Of a stretch of 64,000 nucleotides of DNA, positions 39,207 to 53,300 are shown piece by piece (the first letter of the stretch is position 1; each line of letters opens with the position of its first letter). The DNA is from Sapria himalayana (Eukaryota > Streptophyta > Magnoliopsida > Malpighiales > Rafflesiaceae). Both the position numbers and the translations under genes were made by a program. The notes under the pieces are model-generated. The model worked only from the letters and a program-made list of their open reading frames with translations. It searched no databases and had not been told where the DNA came from. Location of the stretch: assembly GCA_029783825.1 (NCBI GenBank), contig JAREIK010018590.1, positions 1 through 64,000 of the forward strand, in the 5' to 3' direction.

Positions 39207-40159
39207 GCGATGGTAAGGGGATTACAAATCTCCAATCCCTTCCCATAGTTCGTAGATTTTTTTTTGAAGATTCAGGCCCGTCCCTTAGGTTGAAAATATC
39301 GGGATGGGATGGGATGGAGATTGGGAATTTTGGGTTGGATAAAATGGTTCCGGGACGGAACAGAGTTCAAACATTTTTTTCAATTTATTTTCTTCAAAAT
39401 GGCCAAGTTAGTTCATGTCGAAAACTTTTGTTGTACCATTTATCATTCCTTAGTTATGTATCTTTCAAACTCAAATTCGGCCAATTTTGTTTTGTCAAAT
39501 AGGATGAATACCACAAACGAGTTCCATTACATTGTGAAAAGTTTTGATGTGCAGAAAAGGATAGAAATGTTAAATAGAACGGGACTGAGTTGTGTACTTA
39601 ATTTGGTTCTTTGTTTTTTCACAAGTTGGCTTTGTTCAGCCAAGTGAAAGTTAACCATAATAGCAATACTACATTTTTTTAAACAATTACTTAAAATATT
39701 AAGGAATAGCTAAAGATGACCACAAACATTGGTAGCAGCAATTACTACTTAATTAATTGCTAATATTATGCAGCTTAATATAACAAAAAAAAATACAACT
39801 AATAAAAACCATGATAATAATCATTTCGAAGGTCCGTCCCGGAACTGCAACAAAAATCCAAACCCAATTAATTATCTCTTCTACAACTCCTATCTTTTCT
39901 TCTCCACTGTAGAAGGACAACCAAAGATGAAAACGTGTTAATCATGTAGACATAAATTTCTAAAATGAAAGAGTAATAAAAAAACAAAATATTACCTTAT
40001 AAAATTTAATACACCCATTCCAAATTTAGTTGGCCAACTATAGTTGGAAGAATATTTGGATCTTGTGACCCTTCTGAAAATTGTAATTGACCCATATTTT
40101 TATTAAATTAAATGAATAAAATAAGTAAAAGTGAAATTAAAATTTACAATATTTGTATA

Positions 40160-42297
40160 CTAACCTGATTCATTATCATCAAGGTATTTAACTAATTCTT
40201 CAATTTCAATAGGTTTGTTTGAGCTTCTCAACCAATCTTGTAGACATATGAGAACTTCAACTGTAATAGGTGTTAAAGAACTCCTAAATTTATCTAAAGT
40301 TCTCCCCCAAGTGCTAAATATAGATTTGTAGGGCAAAGTAAATCCTTGGATAGCAAATACATCACTTGCTACATTTTCCAAAGAAGGATACCTAACCTCA
40401 TTTACCTTCCACCAGTTTAGAAGATCAAAATAAATTCTATTTTTTTCGAGTTTGTCCTCCAAGTACCTATCCAACTCTTCCAAAGCTGCAACTTCTTGTT
40501 CTTTCTCTAATTCAACAAAAAAATCATCAACATAAGTATCACTACCATCAAAGAAATCATCATTTTTCTTCAACACAGTAGAAGAGAAATCATCTTTTTT
40601 TGATTCATCTTCATTTAAATCTTTATAATCATCCATCATCTCATTTAAAGTATTTATAACCTTTTTAAGCAAATTTTTAGCCAATTCATCTTCATAATGC
40701 TAAGTGTACTTAACCTTGAGATATTTGAGCTTATATCTAGGATCCAACACTTCTGCTACAAAAAGCATAATATTTGTTGACTAAAGAGAATCCCAAGATT
40801 TGTTGAATTTATGCCTCATTTTAATACCCATTTCAGACACCATCGTATCTCTACTATTTTCACAAAGCTCAATTTTTTTCAAAATTCGAATAATTTCAAG
40901 AAAATAAACACTAGAGGTAGAATAATATGAGCTAGAAAATTTACAAGTTACCTCATAAAAAGTTTTCAAGAAACAAGCCAAAATTTTAGCGTTTGTTCAG
41001 TCTCTCTCAGTTGGAACGTTTGAACCAAACTCCTTCAAAAACCTTTTGTCTTTGTCCTCCAACTAATAAAATTCTTTTTGATATTTTATATCACTTTGTA
41101 GCATCAAATAAGTTGAATTCCATCTTGTAGGAAAATATAATTGCAATGAAGATCCAGATTTCAAGTTTGCTTCTTCAACACATAACTTAAATATATCTAA
41201 TCTTTTAGGACTGTTCCTCACATATTTCACCACACCTCTAATTTTTTGAATAGCACCCACAACTATTGCAATGCCATCCCTGACAATAAAGCTTAGGATA
41301 CGAGCACAACATCTCATATGAAAATTCTAGCCTCTCAAAGGTACAATACTTTTCTTCACAAGCCGTTTTTTCAATTGTTCAACTGCAACATCATTATTTG
41401 ATGCATTGTCAACAGTAATGCTCATCAACTTTCTCAACCCATATTAATTCATGTAAAAATAAATAGCATTTCAAATATTAACTCAAGAATTACTTTTAAT
41501 TACACAAAAGTTCAAAAGCCTTTTATGCATATTCCATTGAGAATCAATGAAATGAACAGTCAAACATATATAAGACAAATTTTGAATGCTAGTTCAAGTG
41601 TCTGTAGTCAATGAAACTCTAGAACAATGAGATGATATGCTATCAAATAATTTATTCTTTTCCTTCACAAACAAAGAAAAACAATCCCTCGGTGTAGAAT
41701 GCCAAGATGGAATTTTAAATTGAAGCATGCTAACTTCACAAAACTCCTTAAACTCATCCCTCTCAACAAAACAAAAAGGCAATTCATCTTTTATGATCAT
41801 TTTAACCAAAGTCTCCCTAACTAGTTGTTGATCAAATTGCTAACAAGTTAATTTGTTATCCTTTGAACTAGTACCTTTAGTGAAACTCTACAAAGATTGT
41901 GACTTGTCTTTACCTTTGTGAGCTTTGATTAATTCTTCTTTGGGTGGAAATATTATACAAGTCTTTCTCAAGTATTTCCATTAACCCGAAGTACCTTGAT
42001 CACTTTTTTCCAAGTATTCTTTACTACACCATATACAAGCTACCCAACTAGTTTCATTTCCCTCTGAATCAACTAATATCTCATAAGTTTCTCAAACAGC
42101 AGACTTATACTTTTTATGAGCTTGAGGTTCAGATGTACCTTGATTTCTTTTACAATTGGAATTGAAGAACCTGGCGTAAAAATAAAAGGGTTTGTGAAAG
42201 GATGATTATTGGATTTACTAATAATTTGATCATTTGAGATGTGATCATCTTCAATTTATTGTATTTTTCATTTACCACTGGATTGTGCCATCTTCAT
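40160..42297 (-). pseudogene. hAT transposase relic, copy 3 (best preserved dimerisation domain)
   Basis: From the ATG at 42295-42297 (MKMAQSSGK, then stop) to TAG after DDNESG. A continuous 174-codon piece (40160-40684) covers the acidic linker, DLLNWWKVNEVRYPSLENVA and the dimerisation motif LICLQDWLRSS. A 66-codon piece before it holds FLKTFYEVTCKFSSSYYSTS. Upstream blocks include CARILSFIVRDG. Stops shared with all copies are at 42256-42258, 40997-40999 and 40700-40702. At 40925-40927 this copy has TAT (Tyr), where copies 1, 2 and 4 have TAA; Tyr fits the family, so this copy keeps the older state. Not functional. Confidence 0.9.
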
Positions 42298-42859
42298 TAC
42301 CTTTAATTAATATGATATGTTAAGCATAAATACATATAAATATTTCAAGCAAGCAAGCTCTACAAAACTGACTGTAACACATTCAACCCACTCATTCGGC
42401 CCAACCACAACACTACAACCAATACTCAACAAAACTGACTGAGACACATAATAATAATATTTAATCACTCAATTCGTGTCAGAAAAACAAACCAAAGGCT
42501 GGTGGTATCTGAGACATTGTGGAGGCAACCAAAAGTGCAACGAACAAGAGTTGAACCTAACTGAACATGGCTGGAATGTCATGAGGTGGCCTAGAACTCG
42601 TCGGAACATCAATTGGTGCGTCGGAATTGGATGGGCAGTAGATGAATTGGTGGAATCTTCATGTTATATATATATTCCTGGTTCTAGTATCAGTTTTTTA
42701 GGATGGGATGGTTCTCGGGATGGATATCGCTTAAGATCCGGAACCATCCCAAAAGAAAAAATACGTGACAGAATAGGACGGGAAAAGTCAAAGTCAAAGG
42801 AATTTTCTTAGTCCCAATTCTTTCGGGACAAGACTTCGGGTCGGGTCGTGAATCTCCGA

Positions 42860-42877
42860 GTCCCATGAGCAGCCCTA
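42860..42877. repeat. hAT copy 3 terminal inverted repeat, right
   Basis: GTCCCATGAGCAGCCCTA; pairs with the left end at 16 of 18 positions. Confidence 0.9.
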
Positions 42878-45800
42878 CTAAATGCATATAAAGTTAAATC
42901 AGTAAACTACTAAACCCCGTAATGCCTAAATACATAAACCATTAAACCGCTAAATACTACTTAATAATTAATAAATATATTTTTTATTGCTATTTATTAT
43001 ATTTTTAATTATTCATTTTAATTATTTATTAGTGTATTTATTTAGAAATATTTATTACAAAATAAATTATGAGTGGGACAAATATAATTTAAATAATATT
43101 TTATTTATCAAATAAAAATATACGCTTATAAAAGAAGTATAAATTTAAAAATTAAAAATTATTATCAAGTAATATAAGTTACTTTTTATTTTGAATCAAT
43201 TTGAGTTTTGTCAATATTTTTTAATTAATATCTATCTTAATATTAATAGTTTAAAAATTTAATTTTTGATCATTATTATAATATCTATCAATAAAATTAT
43301 TTATATTAAATTTATATGATATATAATTTTTAATATTATTATAACAAAATATTGTATTAAAATTTCAAAAAATTTTAAATATTATTATATTTTTAAATGT
43401 TATAAACTATGAAAATGATAAAAAATTATAGAATTTTATTTTATTTTATTTTTTTAAATAAAACTTATAAACCACTAAAAGCCTAAAAACATAAATCGCT
43501 AATCTCCTAACAAAAAAACCTCTAAATACTTAAATCATTAAATTGGTATACTTTAATAATAAATCATAAATCTCATTTTAATTTTTATTCTGTATAATTT
43601 TAAATTTTATTTTAATTATTTATTAGTTTATTTTATAGAAATATTAATTGCAAAATAAATTATTAGTGAGATAGATCTAATTTAAATTAAATCGGTATCC
43701 CTAAATAATAAATAATAAAAAATAAATCTCATTTTTTTTATTATAATTTTAAATAAATATTTTAATTATTTATTTGTTTATTTATATATAAATATTAATT
43801 ACACAATAAATTATGGGTTACACAAATATTATTTATATAAATTATTTTTAATAAAAAAATTATTGATAAACTTTTTAAAATAAAAAAAAATTTCAAAACA
43901 AAAAATTATTATATAGAAAAATATTCTTCTTTTCTTCTGAATTATTTTAGGTTTTGTAATTATATTTTAATTGATATCAATCTTATTAATAATAGATTAT
44001 TAATTTATTTTTAGATCATTATTAGAATATCTATCAATAAAATTGTTTATATTGAATTTATATGATATATAATTATTATGATTATTATAACCAAATATTG
44101 TATTCACATTTAAAAAAACTTTTAAAATTTTTATAGTTTAAAAGGTTATAACCTTTGAAAATAGCAAAAAATAATAAAAATAAATTTTTTATTATTTTAT
44201 TTTTTTAATAAAACCTATAAACCACTAAATGCATACACAGTTAAGTTTGTAAACTCCAAAACCTCATAATGCCTAAATACATAAACCACATTAAACTGCT
44301 ATATACTACTTAATAATTAATAAATGTAATTTTTATTTTTATTTATTATAATTTTAAATATTCTTTTTAATTATTTATTAGTTTATTTTAATAAAAATAT
44401 TTATTACAAATTAAATTATGAGAGCGACATATATATTTTAATTATTTAATTTTTAATCAAAAAAAATATATGCTTATAAATGAAGTAAAAATTTAAAAAT
44501 TAAAAATTATTATCCAGTAATATATTTTACTTTAATTTTGAATCAATTTGGGTTTTGTAAATATTTTTTAATTAATATCAATCTTTATATTAATAGTTTA
44601 TTAATTTAAATTTCATCATTATTATATTATCTAACAATATAATTGTCTATATTAAATTTATATGATACATATTTATTATGTTTATTATAAATAAATATTG
44701 TATTCACTTTTGAAAAAAAATTAAAAATTATTTTATTTTCAAAGGTTATAACCTTTGAAAATCATAAAAAATCAAAAATAGAATTTAAAATTTTTATTAT
44801 ATAAATAAAAGCTATCAACCACTAAATAATCAAACCATAAAACTGGTATACAATATATAATAAATCATAAATTTCATTTTAATTGGTATTCATTCTAATT
44901 TTAAATATTAATTTTAATTATTTATTAGTTTATTTTTTATAGAAATATAAATCACAAAATAAATAATGACTAAGACATATAATTTTAATAATTTATTTTT
45001 AATCAAAAAAAAGCTTATATAAAGAAGTAAAAATTTAAAAACAAAAAATTATTATTTAGTAATATATTTTACTTTGATTTTGAATCATAATATATAGGTT
45101 TTGCAATTATATTTTAATTGCGATCAATCTTATTAATAATAGTTTATTAATTTATTATTTGATCATTTTAATAATATCAAATAATAAAATTACTTATATT
45201 CAATTAAAATGTCTTATAATTATTAAGTTATTATAACTAAATATTTTATTTACATTTGAAAAAAAATTAAAAATTATTATATTTTCAAAGGTTATATAAC
45301 CTTCAAAAATGATAAAAAATCACAAAAATAATTTTTTATTATTTTATTATTTAAATAAAACTTATAAACCACTAAATAACTAAACATTTAAATCTCTAGA
45401 CTCCTAAATGCCAAAACCCCATAAATACTTAAACCATTAAACCTATATAACCTAAATAATAAATAATAAATCTCATTTTATTTGTATTCATTATAATTTT
45501 AAATATTCATTTTAATTATTTTTTCGTGTATTTTTATAGAAATATTAATTACAAAATAAATAATGAGTGAGACACATATAATTTAAATAAATTATTTTTT
45601 ATGAAAAAATAAATAAGCTTATAAAAATAAACAAAATTATAAAAATTTAAAATTTTGTTTTTCAATATAATTTTCTTTGATTTTGAATTATTTTGGGTTC
45701 TGCAAATATATTTTAATTAATATCTCTCATATTAATAATAGTTTATTAATTTATTTTTTGATCATTATTATAATATATAATAATACATTTTTTTATATTG

Positions 45801-47170
45801 AATCTACAACAAATATAATTATTAAGATTTTTATAACTAATTATTGTATTCATATTTTAAAACTATTAAAAAAATATTATATTTTTAAAGGTTATAACCT
45901 TTGAAAATCACGAAAATTCATAAAAATAATTTTTTTGTTATTTCATTGATTAAATAAAACCTATAAACACGAAAATGTGTAAACATATAAATCAATAAAC
46001 TCATTAACCCCAAAACCACAGAAAAATTAAACAATTAAATTTTTATAACCTAAATAATAAATCATAAACCTCATTTTTATTAGTATTCATTATAATTTGA
46101 AATATACATTTTAATTATTTATTAGTTTTATTTTATAGAAATATAAATTAAAAAATAAATTATTAGTGAGACAAATATAATTTAAATAATTTATTTTTCA
46201 TCAAAAAATATATAGACTTATAAATGGATACAAAAATTTAAAAATTTAAAATTAATATTTAATAAAATATTTCACTTTTATTTTGAGTCATTTTAGGTTT
46301 TACAAATATATTTTAAATAGTATTTATCTTATTAATAATTGGTTATTACTTTTTTATGATCATTATTATAATAAATATCAATAAAATAGTTTATATTGAA
46401 TTTATATTATATATAATTATTATGCTTATTATAACTTCATATTGTATTCACTTTTCAAAAAATAATTTAAAAATTATTATATTTTCAACGGTTATAACAT
46501 TCAAAAATGAGAAAAAATAATTAAAATAAATTTTTTGTTATTTTATTTTTTATATAAAACCTATAAACCACTAAATAACTAAATACTAAAATGACTAAAT
46601 TACTAAACCCCGAAGCCTTTAAATACTAAAAAAATTAAATTTGTATAGTCAAAATAATAAATCATAAATCTCAGATTTATTAGTATTCATTATAATTTTA
46701 AATATTCATTTTAATTATTTATCAGTTTATTTTTATACAAATATTCTTTACAAAATAAATTATTAGTGTGACATATATAATTTAAATAATTTATTTTTCA
46801 TCAAAAAAATGCTTATAAAAAGAGGCACAATTTTAAAAATAAAAAATTATTATTTAATAAAATATCTTATATTGATTTTGAATCATTTTAGATTTTACAA
46901 TTATATTTAAATTTATATTATTCTTATAATTACAAGTTTATTAATTTATTTATTGATTATTATTATAATATCTATCAATAAAATTATTTATATTGAGTTT
47001 ACATTATATATAATAATTAAGATTATAATAACTAAAAATTATATTCACACTTAAAAAAATTTAAAATTATTATATTTTCAAAGGTTAGAACCTTCAAAAA
47101 TTAAAAAAAAATCAAAAAATTAAATTTTTTGTTTTATCATTCTTTAAATAAAACTATCAATCACTAAATC
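42878..47170 (+). repeat. A+T-rich satellite array, block 6 (forward, ends at inversion)
   Basis: Forward-orientation monomers continue to ATCACTAAATCTCAT, where the array stops abruptly inside the octamer module. A perfect 28-bp dyad is at 44735-44762, an empty hAT target at 44225-44232, and the CATTGATTAAATAAAACC marker monomer at about 45945. No genes seen; the 45677-45904 frame is satellite. Confidence 0.9.
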
Positions 47171-47360
47171 TCATTGAATTTTTCTTTATAAAGAAAAATA
47201 AGACCGAGGGAATCGGGATGACAGTGCAAAAGTCTTTTTTTTCATTATTTTACTAAAGGTCTTATTTTACTATATAAGTTAAATTATCACTAATTTTATT
47301 AAAATTTATGATTAATGTATTATTATAACTAATTTTATTTTACAAAAATTGTTTAAAATT
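47171..47360. other. Inversion junction between opposed satellite arms
   Basis: About 190 bp that I could not match to the monomer. It includes ATAAGACCGAGGGAATCGGG and two AAAGTC/AAGGTCTTATTTT words. To the left all landmarks read forward; to the right all are reverse complemented (TTTATAGGTTTTATTTAAAC, and so on). The monomer types on the two sides are not the same, so the joint is not a simple hairpin closure of one monomer. The edges are approximate. Confidence 0.75.
47178..47199. repeat. Perfect 22-bp palindrome at the inversion joint
   Basis: The half-site ATTTTTCTTTA is directly followed by its reverse complement, with the centre between 47188 and 47189. It lies at the very edge of the forward array. 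It is unlike the GGTTATAACC dyad of the satellite. Confidence 0.88.
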
Positions 47361-50300
47361 AAATTGAATAAAAATTAAAATGAAATTTATTATTTATTAT
47401 TAATGTATACAAGTTTAATTGTTTAAGTATTTAGAGGTTTTGTCATTTAGGAGTTTAGTGGTTTATAGGTTTTATTTAAACAATAAAATAAAAAAATAAT
47501 TTGTAATTTTTTCTCATTTTCGTAGGTCATAACCTTCGAAAATATAATAATATTTAAATTTTTTTGAAATGTGAATACAATAATTAATTATAATAATATT
47601 AATAATTATATATCATATAAATTCAATAAAAACAATTTTATTGATAGATATTATAATAATGATCAAAAATTAAATTAATAAACTATTAATAATAAGATAG
47701 ATATTGATTAAAAAATATTTATAAAACCCAAATTGATTCAAAATTAAAGTAAAATATATTACTTAATAATAATTTTTAATTTTAAAATTTTTACTTATTA
47801 TATAAGCGTAAATACTTTTATTGATTAAAAAAATTATTTAAATTATATTTCTCGCACTCATAATTTATTTTGTAATAAATATTTCTATAGAAATAAACTA
47901 ATAAATAATTAAAATAAATATTTAAAATTATAATAAATAGAAATAAAAATTAGATTTATTAATTAAATAGTATATAGTGGTTTAAAGGTTGATCTATTTA
48001 GGCATTACGAGGTTTGGGAGTTTAATGATTTAACTATGTATGCATTTAGTGGTTATAGGTTTTATTTAAAAAATAAATAAACAAAAAATTTATTTTTATT
48101 ATTTTTTGATATTTACAAATATTATAATCTTTGAATATATAATAATTTTTAAATTTTTTTCAAATGTGAATTCAATATTTAGTTATAATAATCATTATAT
48201 TTATATTTTATATAAATTTAATATAAATAATTTTATTGATAAATATTCTAATAATGATTAAAAAATAAATTAATAATCTATTATTAATAAGATAGATATC
48301 AATTAAAATATAATTACAAAACCTAAAATGATTCAGAAGGAATGCAAAATATATTACTATATAATAAATTTTTGTTTTGAAATTTTTTGTCCTTTTTATA
48401 AGTTTATCTATATTTTTTGATGTAAAATAATTTATATAAATTATATTTGTCTAACACATAATTTATATTGTAATTAATATTTAATAAAAATAAACGAATA
48501 AATAAGTAAAATGAATATTTTAAATTATAATGAAAAAAATAATATTGATATTTATTATTTATTATTTAGGGTATACCAGTTTAAAAGGATTATCTATTTA
48601 GAGTTTTCGAGATTTTGGAGTTATTGACTTTAGTGTTTAGGCATTTAGTAGTTTATAGGATTTATTTAAACAATGAAATAACAAAAAAAATATTTTTGAT
48701 ATTTTCTCACAATTTCAAAGGTGAATACAAACTAAATATTTAGTAATAAGAATCATTATAATTATATAGAATATAAACTAAATATAAACAATTTTATTGA
48801 TAGATATGATATCAATTATCAAAAAATAAATTAATATTCTAGTATTAATATGATAGATATAAATTAAAATATAATTGCAAAACCTAAAATTATTCAAAAT
48901 CAAAGTAAAATTTATTACCAATTAATAATTTTTGTTTTTTAGTTTTAGCTTCTTTTTATAAGGTTATATTTTATTTGATGAAAAATAAATTATTTAAATT
49001 ATATTTAAGGTTTACGAGTTTAAAGTTTTAAGTATTTAGGGGCTTTTGTGTTTAGGAGTTTATAGATTTAAGTATTTAGGCATTTAGTAGTTTATAAGTT
49101 TTATTTAAACAATGATATAACAAAAAATTTATTTTTATTTTTTTTTTCTAATTTTTGAAGGTTATAACCTTTGAAAATATAAAAATTTTCAAATTTTTTT
49201 CAAATGTAAATATAATATTTAATTATAATAATCTTAATAAATATAAGTCATTTAAATTCAATATAAATAATCACTTTGCTAGATATTATAATAATGATCA
49301 ATAATTAAATTAATAAACTATTATTAATAAGATAGATATTATTTAAAATATATTTGCAAAATCTAAATATATTCAAAATCAAAGTATATATTATTAAATA
49401 ATAATTTTTTTCAATATAATGCTTTTTTTATAAGTTTATATTTTTGTTATTAAAAATAAATTATTTAAATTATATTTGTCTTCCTCATAAATTATTTTGT
49501 AATTTATAATTCCATAAAAATAAACTAATAAATAACTAAAATAAATATTTAAAATTATAATGAATACAAATAAAATTGAGATTTATTATTTATTATTCAG
49601 GATATACAAGTTTAATGGTTTAAGTATTTAGGTGTTTTGGGGTTTAGTCATTTAAGTTTTTATGCCTTATGAGATTTTATCTATTTTTTGAAGGTTATAA
49701 ACTTTGAAAATATAATAATTTTTAATTTTTTTTAAAATGTGAATAAAATATTTAGTTATAATAATCTTGATAATTATATATAATGTAAAATCAATATAAA
49801 TAATTTTATTAATTGATATTTATAATAATGATCAATAAATAAATTAATAAACTATTATTAATTAGAATGATATAAATTAAAATATAATTGCAAAATATAA
49901 AATTATTCAAAATTAAATTAAAATAAATTACTAAATTATAATATTTTGTTTTAAAAATTTTGCTTCTTTTTATGATCTTATATTTTTTTGATGAAAAATA
50001 AATTATTTAAATTATATCCGTCTCACTAATAATTTATTTTGTAATTAATATTTCAATAAAATAAATTGATAAATAATTAAAATGAATATTTAAAATTATA
50101 ATGAATACTAATAAAAATGAGATTTATTATTTATTATTTAAAGTATACTAATTTAAAGGCTTATGTATTTATGGGCTTTGGGGTTTAGGAGTTTAGTCAT
50201 TAAGAATTTTGGTATTTTGTTGTTTATAGATATTATTTAAAAAATCTAATAACAACAAATTTATTTTTTTAATTTTTCTTATTTTAAAAAGTTATAACCT

Positions 50301-53300
50301 TTGAAAACATAATAATTTTTAAATTTTTTTAAAATATGAAAATATTATTTTGTTATTATAATCTAAATAATTATATATTATGTAAATTCAATATAAATAA
50401 TTTTTTTATAGATATTATGATGATGATAATAAAATAAATTAATAAACTATTATTAATAAGATAGATATTAAATAAAATTTATTTGTAAAACATAAAATGA
50501 TTCAAAATCAATGTAAAATATTTTAATAAGATAGATATTGAATAAAACTTTTATTAATAAGATAAAATATACAGGTTTAAAATATTATATATTTAGGAGT
50601 TTTGGGATTTAAGAATTTAATGATTTAAGTGTTTAGGCATTTAGTTGGTTATAAGTTTTATTTAAAAAATAAAATAACAAAATTTTTTTTGTTATTTGTT
50701 CTCATTTTTGAAGGATATAACCTTTGAAACTATAAAAATTTTTAAAATTTTTTTAAATGTGAATACTATATTTAGTTATGATAATCTTAATAATTATATA
50801 TCATGTAAATTCAATATAAACAATTATATTGATATATATTATAATAATGATTATACAAAAGATTAATAAACAATTATTAATGAGATAAATATTTTTAAAA
50901 TATATTTATAAAACCTAAAATGATTCAAAATAAAAGTGAAATATTTTACAAAATATTAATTTTAAATTTTTTAATTTTTGTATCCATTTATAAGCTTATA
51001 TATTTTTTGATGAAAAATAAATTATTTAAATTATATTTGTCTAACTATTAATTTATTTTTTAATTTATATTTCTATAAAAATAAACTAATAAATAATTAA
51101 AATGTATATATAAAATTATAATGAATACTAATAAAAATGAGATTTATGATTTATTATTTAGGGTATACCTATTAATGGTTTAAGTTTATTGTGGTTTTAG
51201 GGTTAATGAGTTTATTGATTTATATGTTTACACATTTAGGTTTTATTTATTGATTTATAGGTTTTATTTAATAAAAGAAATAACAAAAAAATATTTTTTT
51301 GAATTTTCGTAATTTTCAAAGGTTATAACCTTTGAAAATATAATAATTTTTTAATAGTTCTAAAATATAAATACAATACTATTTATAATAATCTTAATAA
51401 TTATATTTGATGTAAATTCAATATAAAAAATTTTATTAATATATATTATTTTCATGATCAAAAAATAAATTAATAAACAATTATTACTAAGACAGATATT
51501 AATTAAAATATATTTGCAGAACCCAAAATAATTCTAAAATAATTTTTTAAATTTTGCTTATTTTTATAAGCTTATTTCTTTTTTCATTAAAAATAATTTA
51601 TTTAAATTATATCTGTCTCACTCATTATTTATTTTTTAATTAATATTTCTATAAAATTAAACTAAAAAATAATTAAAATAAATATTTATAATTATAATGA
51701 ATACAAATAAAAATGAGATTTATTATTTATTATTTATTATTTATTATTTATTATTTATTATTTATGTTATATAGGTTTAATGGTTTAAGTATTTAGGAGG
51801 TTTTGTGGTTTAGGAGTCTAGAGATTTAAATGTTTAGGCATTTAGCGGTTTATAAGTTTTATTTAAATAAAAAAATAATAAAAAATTATTTTTATGATTT
51901 TTTATCATTTTGAAAGTTATAACCTTTGAAATTATAATAATTTTTAAATTTTTTTCAAATGTAAATATAATATTTAGTTATAATAACTTAATAATTATAA
52001 GACATTTTAATTGAATATAAGTAATTTTATTGTACGATATTATAAAAATGATCAAATAATAAATTAATAAACTATTATTAATAGGATTGATCGCAATTAA
52101 AATATAATTGCAAAACCTATATATAATGATTCAAAATCAAATTAAAATATATTACTAAATAATAATTTTATGTTTTTAAATTTTTACTTCTTTATATAAG
52201 CTTATTTTTTTTTGATTAAAAATAAATTATTAAAATAATAGTTGTCTCGCTCATTATTTATTTTGTAATTAATATTTCTATGAAAAATAAACTAATAAAT
52301 AAGTAAAATGAATATTTAAAATTATTATGAATACAAATTAAAATGAGATTTATGATTTATTATATGTGGTATATTGGTTTAATGGTTTGATTATTTAGGG
52401 GTTTTGTCGTTTAGGAGTTTATGAATTTATGTTTTTAGGTATTTAGTGGTTTAAGGTTTTATTTATATAATAAAAATAAAAAAAAATTTATTTTTTTTCT
52501 GATTTTCAATGTTTAAAACCTTTAAAAATAAATTAATTTTTAAATTTTTTTTGAAATGTGAATACTATGTATAATTATATTAATCTTACTAATTATATAT
52601 AATATAAATTCAATATACCAATTTTAATGATATATATTATAATAATGATCAAAAGTTTAATTAATAAACTATTATTAATAATATAAATATTAATTAAAAT
52701 ATATTTACATAATACAAAATGATTCAAAATCAAATCAAAATATATTACTAAATAATAATATTTAATTTTTAAATTTGTACTTCTTTTTATAAGCTTATAT
52801 TTTTTTTTGATTAAAAATAAATTATTTAAATAATATTTGTCTATCTCGAAATTTATTTTATAATTAAATTTTCTAAATAATTAAACTATAAATAATTAAA
52901 ATGAATATTTAAAATTATAATAAATAGAAATAAAATTGAGATTTATTATTTATTAAGTAGTTTATAGTTGTTAAAAGGTTTATGTAATTAGGGGTTTCGG
53001 GATTTATGAGCTTACTGATTTAAGAAACTAAGCATTTAATGATCTATAGGTTTTATTTAAAAAATGAAATAACAAAAAATTTATTTTTTATTATTTTTTC
53101 TCATTTTTTAAGGTTATAACCTTTGAAAATATATTAATTTTTAAATTTATTTCAAAAGTGAATACAATATTTAGTTATAATAATCATTATATTTATATAT
53201 CATATAAATTCAATATAACCAATTTTATTGATAAATATTCTAATAATGATCAAAAAATAAATAAATAATTTATTATTAATAAAATAGATATCAATTAAAA

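Larger units (their letters stand above)
39189..42877 (-). mobile_element. hAT transposon copy 3 (defective, 3689 bp)
   Basis: Starts TAGGGGTGCTGATGGGAC and ends with the inverse of TAGGGCTGCTCATGGGAC. Flanking octamers are CTCGATGC (39181-39188) and CTAAATGC (42878-42885). The C at the third position of the left octamer is shared with copy 1 (CTCAATGC), suggesting that these two left flanks descend from one altered copy. Both ends carry GGGAC/GGGAT words. The transposase relic is the longest surviving, but a leader equivalent to that of copies 1 and 2 is broken by stops near 42590. Confidence 0.94.
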
